Origin: Treponema pedis | GTDB taxonomy: Bacteria > Spirochaetota > Spirochaetia > Treponematales > Treponemataceae | NCBI RefSeq assembly: GCF_017161325.1 | Contig: NZ_CP045670.1 | Span: forward strand, 1,605,367 to 1,669,366 | Direction: 5' to 3' | Length of the DNA: 64,000 bases | Shown here: one piece after another, positions 10,296 to 19,135 of the stretch | Position numbering within the stretch: the first letter of the stretch is position 1 | Layout of the letters: every line of letters begins with the position of its first letter | Position numbers and translations under genes: made by a program | The notes under the pieces: generated by a model | The model's input: the letters and a program-made list of their open reading frames with translations, nothing else | The model's database searches: none | What the model was told of the DNA's origin: nothing

Positions 10296-11261
10296 ATGAA
10301 GAAATTTTGTATTTTACTTTTTTTTGCAAGCTTTACGGTTTTTGCCGAGGACGCAGCTTTACCCGATATCAAACCCGATAAAACGGGTTCGGAAAAGGTA
10401 GAGTATAATGCTTTAAAGCCGGCTGTTTCCGAACAAAGTCCGGAGCCTTTTTATTTTACCGAGTTTTCGGTTTTTGTACGCGATAAGGCTGTAGTTATAA
10501 CGTGGAAAGCTTCTGCGGAAAAACGGAATGTAATTCTTTATCGTTCAATAAAAAGTTTTTCTTCTCTTATTTCTTTAACCGAGGCTGTTCCTCTTGCAAA
10601 TATAACGGATACGGGTCTTCCGTATATTGATTATCCTGCCGCAGGTATTCCGTATTATTATGCAATTGCTGAAGAAAATCAAATAGCTTCAGGGAATATA
10701 AAATTTGTTGACGGAAAAAATACCGTAAGCGCCCCCGTAGAAATTTTGTTTTCGGGAGCCGAAGCGGATAGAGCGGCCGCTTACGATACACGACCCGTTC
10801 CTCTTCCGTTTTTAAATCCCGCAAAAGAAGAGCAAAAGCGTATTTTGTTTTTTTCTTCTCAAACGGAAAATCTTATAAGTTCTCTTACCGCGGAAAAAAG
10901 AGATTACCGGGAATTCGCTCTTTCTTCATTGAGGCGGGATTATTATATTTTTTCCGATGATAAAAAGACTCCCGAAGGCGGGGAAACAATGGAGCTTCAA
11001 CGGATTTTAAAAGACAGTTTTTTAACTCAAAAATGGGAAAGATGTGAAAAAGAGCTTAACGCTTTTCTTTCGATTAGAAGAACAAGCCGGGTTGCCGCAA
11101 GGTCAAGATTTTATTTAGGAGAAGTTTTATTTTTTCAAAACAAATATGAGGCTGCTCTGTTAAAATTTTTAACAGCGCAGGATATGTATCCTGCGCAATC
11201 GGCCGAATGGGCTCAATACTGTCTTTTGGAGCTAGCGAATTCTTCTAAGCAAAGAAAGTAA
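10296..11261 (+). CDS. Secreted protein with Fn3-like and TPR-like regions, function unknown
   Basis: 321 residues. The N-terminal signal peptide MKKFCILLFFASFTVFAEDA is cleavable at FA-ED. Residues about 50-150 look like a fibronectin type III-like beta domain (VVITWKASAEKRNVILYRS, YIDYPAAGIPYYYAIAE). The last 90 residues (WERCEKELNAFLSIRRTSR, RFYLGEVLFFQNKYEAALLK) look like one or two TPR-type repeats. I do not recognise the family; it probably acts in the periplasm. Its 3' end overlaps the convergent TPR gene by 30 bp. Confidence 0.65.
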   Translation: MKKFCILLFFASFTVFAEDAALPDIKPDKTGSEKVEYNALKPAVSEQSPEPFYFTEFSVFVRDKAVVITWKASAEKRNVILYRSIKSFSSLISLTEAVPLANITDTGLPYIDYPAAGIPYYYAIAEENQIASGNIKFVDGKNTVSAPVEILFSGAEADRAAAYDTRPVPLPFLNPAKEEQKRILFFSSQTENLISSLTAEKRDYREFALSSLRRDYYIFSDDKKTPEGGETMELQRILKDSFLTQKWERCEKELNAFLSIRRTSRVAARSRFYLGEVLFFQNKYEAALLKFLTAQDMYPAQSAEWAQYCLLELANSSKQRK

Positions 11262-13209
11262 AAGAGAGCTTTTTTGGCTGAAACTGGTATAATCCTCACT
11301 TGAGTTTTTTTCGTTATCTTTTAAAATAAGAATTACGGAATCTCCGGCATTCATTCTGTCGTAATAACCGTTTCTCTTTAAAATTCCTTCCGTTAAATCT
11401 TCTTCCGATTTTGAAGGTTCGAAAAACCCGAGTAAGTCGGAAGAGTTATAATTTACTCCTATTCCGTCTTTTTCAATTATAAGAGCGCCTTTTTTTATAA
11501 CGGCAATTTGTATATCTTTTAAATCGGAATCGTGTTTTCCTATATCGATTACGGCTTCGTTTTGGTAGCGGTTTATTATCTTGCCTATAACGGGCAGTGC
11601 GGAAGAGAGGAGTTTTGTTAAACTGCGTACGCCGTTTGAAAAACGGTCGTTTCCGGAGCGGTATACGGCAAAGGTTTTTGCCTTAGCTCCCGTTCTTGAA
11701 GTATATAATTCCAAAATAAGGCGGATATCGCGTTCGTTTTCGCTCATTTTTATAATACCGAAGTAATCGTCTCCTGCGGTTCTCGATTTTTTAAAGGCTT
11801 CCGCATAGGAGGCGGGTTTTTCGGCATAAGATGTAATTTTTAAGCGCGGATTATGTGAAAAAATATCGGCCGCCATTATTTGGGTAATACGCTCCGCTTC
11901 CGGGTGGAGAACATTTGTACTTTCAAGCTCATAAAAAAGACCTATGGAAATATGCGCCTTATCCAGATAAAGCGGGTCTATTTTCCATTTTGTTTGCAGG
12001 GAGCTTAATAAATGCTTACTGTAAATTTCCACCGCATCGTTTACCCGTTTATTGCTTTTTACAATAGTTTGGATAAAAACCATTTGTTCCAAATAACGTT
12101 CCGGGTACCCCTGTCTTAAAAGAATTTGTGCATAGGCTTCACGGCTTTCGACATCATAGGGGTAAACTTTTAGTGCCCGTCTATATTCATATAGGGCTTG
12201 TTCCGTCATATTCCTTTTTGCAAAACCTAAACCTCTTTCGGCATGGTATTTTGAAAGTTCTTTTCTAAATTTATCTTCAAAATTTAAATTTTGAATTGCA
12301 GTTTCTTCCAAAAGGGTGCGCATAATTTCATTTTCGGGTTCTATGGAAAGGCCGACTTTTGCACTTGTCATAGCTTCGCCGGTTTTATTTAATTTTAAAA
12401 GACTCAGCGTTTTTAAATACCACGCATCGGCTCTGGAGCGCTTTTGCGAAATTCTCATATCTGAAATTTGAATCGTTTCTTCATACCTTTTTTGAGAATA
12501 TAAAACGGAGGCCAGCAGGGCATAGGCGTCATCGTAATCGGTTTTTAGCCGGATTGCGGAATTGAGCCGTCCTTCCGCCGCTTCCAAATCGCCTGAAAGA
12601 GCGCTTAAATAAGCTGCAAAATAATGCACTTGCGGATTGTCTCCGTGAAATTCGAGAGCTTTTTTTTATATAATCTTCCGCAATAGATTTGTTTCCCGCT
12701 TCGTAGCTTACAAGGGCAAGAGAGAGAAGGGCTTTTCGGTTTTCACCCTGTCTTTTTAAGGCTTCTTTATAAATATCCGAGGCGGCATAAAGTTTCCCGT
12801 GAAGTACTTCTATTTCCGCCAAACCGAATCTTGCTTCGGGGTTATTGGGATATTTTTGTAAAACGGTTTTAAATATTTTTTCAGCTTCTTCAATGCGGCT
12901 TAAACCTACTAAAATAAAGCCGTGTAAATTTTGTAAATCGGCATCGTCTTTTTTATAGCTTCGGGCGGTTTCTACGGAAGAAAGCGCTTGGTCGTACTCG
13001 TTAAGGGCATAAAAACATTCGGCCAAACCCTGATAGACTAAATTATATGAAGGGTTTTCCTTTAAAGCCGATTGATACATTTCTATTGCGGAATACCAAT
13101 CTTCCCGCATTTGAAACTCGGTTCCCCTACGGTACAGTTCGGCAGGATTTGAAAATAAGCAAATCGAAAAACAAATAAAAATATATAAAATGAAACAGGT
13201 CTTTTTCAT
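11232..13209 (-). pseudogene. TPR-repeat periplasmic protein, split by a frameshift in a homopolymer
   Basis: Minus-strand gene with signal peptide MKKTCFILYIFICFSICLFS and many TPR units (WYSAIEMYQSALKENPSYN, ALSSVETARSYKKDDADL, ARFGLAEIEVLHGKLYAAS). The frame breaks after AEDYIKK at a run of eight T (12660-12667 on the plus strand). With seven T it continues as ALEFHGDNPQVHYFAAYLSA and stays open to 11232. The second part has more TPRs, then a C-terminal domain from about YLDKAHISIGLFYELEST that resembles a curli-type/ABC sugar-binding fold only vaguely. The full protein would be about 658 residues. An 8-nt tract is compatible with slipped-strand phase switching or with a sequence error. 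TPR proteins usually serve as scaffolds; the partner is unknown. Confidence 0.75.
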
Positions 13210-13491
13210 AATTTCCCTCTAAAATATAAACAAAAAAATCGTCTATATTATACAATATTATCCGTAAAAATGCAAAGGCCGTACTTGTTTTTTGCCGTAA
13301 ACCGTAAACCGCTTGAATTTAAAAGAAAAATATTGTATATTTATAAATCAAGATTGGGTAAAGTTAATAAAATTAATAAAGTTTAAGAATCCGCAAAGGG
13401 AAATTTTACGGGTTTTACAGTAAACGGCAGGGTTTAAACTGCCTTAAAGTTTCTATGCGGAAATAGAGCTTTTATTATATGAGGTCTTGAT
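13210..13491. other. Intergenic region between divergent genes, no gene seen
   Basis: About 280 bp of AT-rich sequence between the divergent TPR gene and the dentipain-like gene. It must hold both promoters, but no clear -35/-10 pair stands out. A short inverted repeat (GGCAG...CTGCC near 13428-13444) lies before the dentipain-like start. Confidence 0.4.
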
Positions 13492-15117
13492 TTGATAAAG
13501 AAGATTATTTTTATTGCGTTTATCGCTGCAAGTTTTTTTATGTTTGCCGCCTGCCCGGATAATATTAAATTTAAGCCGAAAAAAGAATCGGTTGTACAAG
13601 CCGCTGAAAGTGAGCAGTCCGCAAAAAGTGAGCTTTCCGGCACAGCCTTCGATAATTCACAAAATACCGTAAAAAAAGATCTTGAAGAACAAAAAAATCC
13701 CGAAGCCGGTGTTCCCGCTCCTTTTACAAACTTAAAATTTCCGGAATATAAGGATGTGGAAGTTTCTTTAATCACGGGCGAAGAATATACGCTTCCTGAA
13801 AAAGTGGAGTCCGATTTTCCGGAGTATAACGGCGAAAGTATTGAAATACGAAATAGGACTGTATTTGCAATAAATCCTGGAAGGAGCATATTAAAGGTTA
13901 AAATTAAAGATATACCCAATCCCGTTAATTTTACATTTAATATTACCGCCGATTCTAAGATAACTGTAGACAGAAAGGAAATTAAAATTACCGACAGAAT
14001 ACGTAACGAGAATTCTCCTTCCGAATATACGGTTACCGTTACGAAGCAATCGAAGCATACACAATATAAATTGGGCTCTTTACCCGAATGGATTAAATGT
14101 GAAAGTTCGGTTACCGAGGATTTAAAAGATAAGTATAAGTTTATACTTTCAAATGACAGTTTTTTCGATAGAAATGCGGAAATAGTTTTTACAAATACCG
14201 AAGGGAAAACTCTAAGTACAATTTCGGTAAGGCAAGACGGGAATTATAACTTAAAACGAACATATCAATGGGTAAAAGGTGTTAAAGCACCTATGGAATC
14301 GGATCTAAAAAAGAATAATCCAAGTATATCTCCCTTACTTATTGATTGGGAAGAATCTGAAACTACTACATGGTATAATGTAGTAAAACTCGCATATAGC
14401 GGAGTAAATACGGGGTTTGCAAATGATTCCAATCTTTGTTGGGCAATGACGGGTGCAAATATGCTTCACTGGTGGCTTGAACAAAACAAAGAGAATATAC
14501 GGAAGTATATGGCAGTAAATAATATTACGGATTCTGCAGGTTATTATAATACATATAACCGTACAAAAATCGATTCCGATAAAAGCGATATCGCTCAAGC
14601 TGCGAGAAGTTGTATAAATTTTAGGGCCGCAGGCGGAGACGTTAGAACCCTTTTTAACTGGTATATTTCAGGAAAAAATCTTCCGGCAGGTCAGCGCCCG
14701 AACGGATATAAAGATGCACCCGGATATTTCCGTGATATTTTTCCCGATACAACACCTATAGTAAATGAACAATATGTTAATTCAAAGGAGCAGTTAGAAA
14801 GCGTAATAAAAGAAGCTTTTGATAAAGATGAGAGTATTGCAGTAGACTATTTTATTTATCAATCCGGCAGGAACGGCAGACATATAGTTACAATATGGGG
14901 TGCAGGCTATGATGAAAAGGGTAATTTAATTGAATTGTGGGTTGCAGATTCAAATATATCGCCTTCAAAAATTTTTCCGATGGGAATTTGTTATAAATCT
15001 CAGCCCTATTTTATAAATTTTTCTGCAAATTATCCTACATCTTATAATATTGAAGGTATAGTACGGCTTAATACCGGAGAAGAGCATTTTAAAAAATATT
15101 TTGAAAACAAAAAATAA
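13492..15117 (+). CDS. Dentipain-like lipoprotein, IdeS/Mac-family cysteine protease
   Basis: 541 residues starting at TTG with GAGGT six bases upstream. The signal peptide ends in a lipobox, FAAC (residues about 18-21), so it is a predicted outer-envelope lipoprotein. Residues about 60-260 are beta-rich, Ig/BIG-like. From about 300 comes a peptidase domain of family C66: SNLCWAMTGANMLHWW with the catalytic Cys, then GRHIVTIWGAGYDEKGN with the catalytic His, then LWVADSN with the Asp. This matches streptococcal IdeS closely in order and motif. The T. denticola member, dentipain, is a described virulence-linked homologue; IdeS itself cuts IgG. The substrate here is not known from sequence. An inverted repeat, CTTTAAGCT/AGCTTAAAG, at about 15136-15158 follows the stop. 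Confidence 0.88.
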   Translation: MIKKIIFIAFIAASFFMFAACPDNIKFKPKKESVVQAAESEQSAKSELSGTAFDNSQNTVKKDLEEQKNPEAGVPAPFTNLKFPEYKDVEVSLITGEEYTLPEKVESDFPEYNGESIEIRNRTVFAINPGRSILKVKIKDIPNPVNFTFNITADSKITVDRKEIKITDRIRNENSPSEYTVTVTKQSKHTQYKLGSLPEWIKCESSVTEDLKDKYKFILSNDSFFDRNAEIVFTNTEGKTLSTISVRQDGNYNLKRTYQWVKGVKAPMESDLKKNNPSISPLLIDWEESETTTWYNVVKLAYSGVNTGFANDSNLCWAMTGANMLHWWLEQNKENIRKYMAVNNITDSAGYYNTYNRTKIDSDKSDIAQAARSCINFRAAGGDVRTLFNWYISGKNLPAGQRPNGYKDAPGYFRDIFPDTTPIVNEQYVNSKEQLESVIKEAFDKDESIAVDYFIYQSGRNGRHIVTIWGAGYDEKGNLIELWVADSNISPSKIFPMGICYKSQPYFINFSANYPTSYNIEGIVRLNTGEEHFKKYFENKK

Positions 15118-15215
15118 GAATATACTGATATTGTTCTTTAAGCTTATCAGCTTAAAGAGCCTTATCTCGGATATAAAGATAAATTCCGCACTTAACTTGC
15201 GGTAAGGAGTTTTAA

Positions 15216-15605
15216 ATGAAACAAAAGAAATTTATTTCGGTAGTTGGAGTGCTTATTTTAATGATTTGCACTGTTATGTCGGTTACAGGCTGCGGTAAGA
15301 AAAGCAGCACATATATGGGCTCGTATTCGGGAAAATATACTGAAAAAGACTCTCATGGATTAAGAAATTGGGCGGGTTCCGTTGATAAGGACGGAAACTT
15401 TAAGGTATCCCTCCTTGACCTTTCAGACAAGGTAACACAAACGCTTGATTTGAAGGTTTCAAAAGACGGTGCCGTTTCAGGTAATATAAAAATTTCTGAT
15501 AAAAATGTGACAATCACAGGTACCATAGATAAAGCCTATAAGGTTTCGTGTATCGCGACTGTCGGCGGAGTAAAATTTTTAAGTTTTACGGGTGTAAAAA
15601 AATAA
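15216..15605 (+). CDS. Small lipoprotein of unknown function
   Basis: 129 residues. Signal peptide MKQKKFISVVGVLILMICTV ends in the lipobox SVTGC (Cys near 26). The mature part is short and beta-rich, with repeated Asp-Gly turns (DKDGNFKVSLLDLSDK, VSKDGAVSGNIKISDKN, VTITGTIDKAYK), which suggests a small beta-barrel or beta-sandwich. AAGGAG precedes the ATG. A strong terminator follows. It lies downstream of the protease gene, separated by hairpin-rich sequence, so it is probably its own transcript. No function can be assigned. Confidence 0.7.
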   Translation: MKQKKFISVVGVLILMICTVMSVTGCGKKSSTYMGSYSGKYTEKDSHGLRNWAGSVDKDGNFKVSLLDLSDKVTQTLDLKVSKDGAVSGNIKISDKNVTITGTIDKAYKVSCIATVGGVKFLSFTGVKK

Positions 15606-15633
15606 ATAAGGCTTAACCGCTTAAAAAAAGATT

Positions 15634-15680
15634 GCCGATATGTCTTAGGTATTTTGCCTAAAGCATATCGGTATTTTTTT
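15634..15680 (+). terminator. Rho-independent terminator
   Basis: CCGATATG at 15634-15641 and CATATCGG at 15664-15671, with inner CTTAGG/CCTAAA pairing, followed by TATTTTTTT. It ends the small lipoprotein transcript just before smc. Confidence 0.8.
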
Positions 15681-15780
15681 AAATAATTATAAATTTTAAA
15701 ATTCTGCCGTTCCCTAATGACAAATTACCCGATAAATTGTATAATAAACGCTATGTTTATTTTAAAAGGATGGTTGGGTT

Positions 15781-18726
15781 ATGTTTCTTAAAAGTCTCGA
15801 AATTTTCGGATTTAAATCTTTTCCCGACCGTGTTAAAATCGAATTTGCAGACGGAATAACGGCTCTTTTAGGCCCCAACGGCTGCGGTAAAAGCAATGTA
15901 GTAGATGCCGTAAAGTGGGTTTTGGGAGAGCAGTCTTCGCGCACCTTACGCGCCGATAAAATGGAAGACGTTATTTTTAACGGTACGGAATCGCGTAAAC
16001 CTCTTAACGTTGCGGAAGTTTCTTTAACGATAAATAACGAAGAAGGTCTTTTAGGTTCCGAAAAAAGTGAAATTTGTATTAAACGCCGTCTGTACCGTTC
16101 CGGAGAAAGCGAATATTTTAAAAATAATGAACCTGCAAAATTGCGCGAAATTCGAGAACTCTTTTGGGATACCGGAGTAGGAAAGGTTGCTTATTCCGTT
16201 ATGGAGCAGGGCAAAATAGACCAAATTCTTTCGAGTAAGCCGGAAGAACGCCGCTATCTTTTTGAAGAAGCTGCGGGGATTACAAAATTTAAAATAAAAC
16301 GGCAGGAAGCGGAGAGAAAACTCGAAAAAACTCAAGAGAATATGCGCCAAATCGAGGGCGTATTAGGCGAAGTGCGCCGTTCTTACGATACCTTAAAGGT
16401 TCAATCCGAGAAAACCATAAAATATCGGGAACTTAAAGAAAGTGTCTTCGATTATGAGCGGGATATTCAGCTTTTGCGCTTAAAAAACTTTGTGGACGGT
16501 CTTGCCGCAAAAAAACAAAGCGTTCAAGAGCTTACGGAAAAACGCAATAGCATTCAAGAGCAAATCGACGGAGTTCACAATATTCTTTCGGAAAATATGG
16601 ATATTGTAAACGAAATGGAAGAAAAGCTTAATTCTTATCAAACGAAGGTTTTAAGTCTTGCTATAGAACAAAAGGGTAAGCAGGACCAAGTTCAAATTTA
16701 TAATAAACGAAGGCAGGAGTTAAAACTTAAATTAAATCAGCTTGAGGCAAGAAGCGACGCAATCCGCGAAACCGTGGAAAATTTACGGGACGATATTGCG
16801 GAAAAATCGGCTGCCGTTTTTGAATTTAAAAAACAGGTTGCCGGTATAGAAAAAAATGCCGAAGAATTTGAAGAAAGTATAAAACTTGCAAGCGGGAAAA
16901 TTACCGCCAATAAGGAAAAAATAGAAGAACTTGAAAACGGAATAATCCGTTTGGACCGTGAACGCTCCGAAATGGAAATTGAATTAAAAGCCATAACGGA
17001 AGACATTGTTACCGAGCTTGATAAAAATTTACGTTCCGCAGGTTATTCTTCTTCCGCAAGAATTGAAGCCGAAAAATCCTTGGAAGAATCTTTAAGCCGC
17101 TTAAAAGTTTTTATTTCAGGACGTAAAAATATTTTTTCCGATTTTGCTTCTCTTAACGCTCATTCGGAAGAAGATGTAAAAAAGTTTGCCGATAATGCGG
17201 TTCAAAGTTTTTCAAGTCTTTTGGAAATTTCAGGCGAAATAGAAGAAAGTCTTGCAAAATATAAAAAATCCTCGGCGGGATTTATCGATGATTTTTTAGC
17301 GCCTGAAGGAATTATTACTAAAAAGCGTACCGTAGATAATGCAGTTTTGGAAAACAGGCAATCGGTTGAAACGAATCGAAAGCAGATTGCAGCATTAACG
17401 GCGGAAAATAACGAACTTTCGGTAAAAATAACCGAGTACAGAAACACTCTTGAAGAGCTTCGTATAAGTAAAACTCAAGTTGAAGCTCAGGCTCAAAATG
17501 CCGAAAGCCAGGTAAAACTGTTGGAAAGGCAGCTTGCTTCGCAAAAAAACGTTCTTCAAGATTTGGAAAACGAATTCTTTGCGGAAGAAAAACAGCTGAA
17601 GCAAACGGAAGAAGATATTGCCGACCTTGAAGGTGAAATAAGTTCGCTTGAATACGAGGGCAGGAAATTAACGGAGGAATTGGAAAAACTTCAAAACGAT
17701 ATTTCTGCTAAAAATTCCGATGTGGCAAGTAAACGCGGAAAAATCGAAAAACTTACAGCCGAGCTTTCAAAGGCAAATTCGGTTTTGGAAAAATATCATT
17801 TAGACCTTGCAAGCCTTGAAGCCGATATACGCAATACAAAAGATAATTTTAGAGAGCGTCATTCAAGAGAACTTATGGAATTTGAAGAGAGAATGTTTAC
17901 CTTAACGGATTCTCCGTCCGAGTTAAAAATGCGCCTGTCGGAAGTAAAACAAAAGCTGGATTCTCTCGGAAATGTAAATTTAATGGCCCCTGAAGAATTT
18001 GAAGATATAAAAGAACGATATGAATTTTTAAATAAACAAATAAGCGATTTGGATAAGGCCAGAGAAGATTTACAGCGCATAACCGATGAAATTACAGCCG
18101 AATCTACCGAGCTTTTTTTGGAAACTTATAATAAAATAAAAAAGAATTTTCACAATATGTTCAGGCGGCTTTTCGGCGGCGGTCGTGCGGAAATACGCTT
18201 AACGGAGCGGCAAAACGTTTTGGAATCCGGTATAGAAATTTTTGCACAGCCTACAGGTAAAAAACTTGAAAATATAGGGCTTCTTTCAGGCGGCGAAAAG
18301 TCTATGACGGCTGTAGCCCTTTTGTTTGCAACTTATATGGTAAAACCGTCTCCTTTTTGTCTTCTTGATGAAATTGATGCCGCCCTTGATGAACAAAACG
18401 TTACGCGCTTTGTTACTACTTTGCGCGGTTTTGCAAATGTAAGTCAATATATAGTAATTACACATAATAAAAAAACGGTTTTGGGAGCTAAAACTATGCT
18501 CGGCGTAACAATGGAAGAGTCGGGTGTTTCAAAAGTTATAGCTGTTAAATTGGACGCCGAATCGGAGCAAACGGTAAAAACTATGGATTTAATCGATGAA
18601 CCTTTTGAAGAAGAAGATGTCGCTCCGGAAGAAGGCGTATATGTTCCGCCGCATCCGCCCAAACGTATAAAAACGGTTGCGGAAAATAAGGAGGCTTCCG
18701 ATACTGATGATGAACATAAAGAATAA
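15781..18726 (+). CDS. smc: SMC-family chromosome partition ATPase, short and without a visible hinge
   Basis: 981 residues. The N-terminal head has Walker A GPNGCGKSN at residues 31-39. The C-terminal head has NIGLLSGGEKSMTAVALLF (signature) and PFCLLDEIDAALDE (Walker B and D-loop). Long coiled coils lie between. Canonical SMC is about 1150-1190 residues with a globular hinge in the middle. Here the middle (about 420-520, around FISGRKNIFSDFASLNAH and SSAGFIDDFLAPEG) is less coiled but shows no hinge glycine motifs. The protein would compact and segregate DNA with ScpA/ScpB. The 3' end overlaps the next gene, so smc leads a three-gene operon. Confidence 0.9.
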   Translation: MFLKSLEIFGFKSFPDRVKIEFADGITALLGPNGCGKSNVVDAVKWVLGEQSSRTLRADKMEDVIFNGTESRKPLNVAEVSLTINNEEGLLGSEKSEICIKRRLYRSGESEYFKNNEPAKLREIRELFWDTGVGKVAYSVMEQGKIDQILSSKPEERRYLFEEAAGITKFKIKRQEAERKLEKTQENMRQIEGVLGEVRRSYDTLKVQSEKTIKYRELKESVFDYERDIQLLRLKNFVDGLAAKKQSVQELTEKRNSIQEQIDGVHNILSENMDIVNEMEEKLNSYQTKVLSLAIEQKGKQDQVQIYNKRRQELKLKLNQLEARSDAIRETVENLRDDIAEKSAAVFEFKKQVAGIEKNAEEFEESIKLASGKITANKEKIEELENGIIRLDRERSEMEIELKAITEDIVTELDKNLRSAGYSSSARIEAEKSLEESLSRLKVFISGRKNIFSDFASLNAHSEEDVKKFADNAVQSFSSLLEISGEIEESLAKYKKSSAGFIDDFLAPEGIITKKRTVDNAVLENRQSVETNRKQIAALTAENNELSVKITEYRNTLEELRISKTQVEAQAQNAESQVKLLERQLASQKNVLQDLENEFFAEEKQLKQTEEDIADLEGEISSLEYEGRKLTEELEKLQNDISAKNSDVASKRGKIEKLTAELSKANSVLEKYHLDLASLEADIRNTKDNFRERHSRELMEFEERMFTLTDSPSELKMRLSEVKQKLDSLGNVNLMAPEEFEDIKERYEFLNKQISDLDKAREDLQRITDEITAESTELFLETYNKIKKNFHNMFRRLFGGGRAEIRLTERQNVLESGIEIFAQPTGKKLENIGLLSGGEKSMTAVALLFATYMVKPSPFCLLDEIDAALDEQNVTRFVTTLRGFANVSQYIVITHNKKTVLGAKTMLGVTMEESGVSKVIAVKLDAESEQTVKTMDLIDEPFEEEDVAPEEGVYVPPHPPKRIKTVAENKEASDTDDEHKE

Positions 18727-19135
18727 GATAGGAGAAATTTTCGAAAGTTTTACCGGAAAATTGCAGGATTTTTTTGCCGTAAATAAAAAACTTCTTCTTA
18801 TAGCAGCCTCGTGCACGGTGTTTATCCTTATTATTACGATTGTTCTTATTGTTACATTTTCACAAAAAAGTAAAAAGGGTATTCTTGAAAGCGATGATTC
18901 CCTTTCAACGGACTTAAGTCAGACTAAACCTTTTACTTTTATAGACCCGAATGTTTTTTGGCTGCTTGAAGAGCCTTTAAAACTTCCTCCCATTCAATTT
19001 TCGCGCGAACAGCGTAAAATTTGGGATAAAGGCGAAATAGAATTTTGGTATGAACCTCCTTCTTCGGAAGCCATGGAAAAGTTAAATAAAAAAAATAAAA
19101 AAATTATAGAAAATATCTTGGAGGAAGCGCCGTGA
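18707..19135 (+). CDS. Single-pass membrane protein of unknown function
   Basis: About 142 residues from the first of two tandem ATGs (18707/18710). AAGGAGG lies 12 bases upstream, inside the 3' end of smc. One transmembrane helix, LLLIAASCTVFILIITIVLI, sits near residues 30-50, then a charged tail with PLKLPPIQFSREQRKIW and EIEFWYEPPSSEAM. The latter is typical of small treponemal envelope proteins that precede a TPR lipoprotein, but I do not recognise a named family. It overlaps the next gene by 4 bases. Confidence 0.7.
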   Translation: MMNIKNKIGEIFESFTGKLQDFFAVNKKLLLIAASCTVFILIITIVLIVTFSQKSKKGILESDDSLSTDLSQTKPFTFIDPNVFWLLEEPLKLPPIQFSREQRKIWDKGEIEFWYEPPSSEAMEKLNKKNKKIIENILEEAP

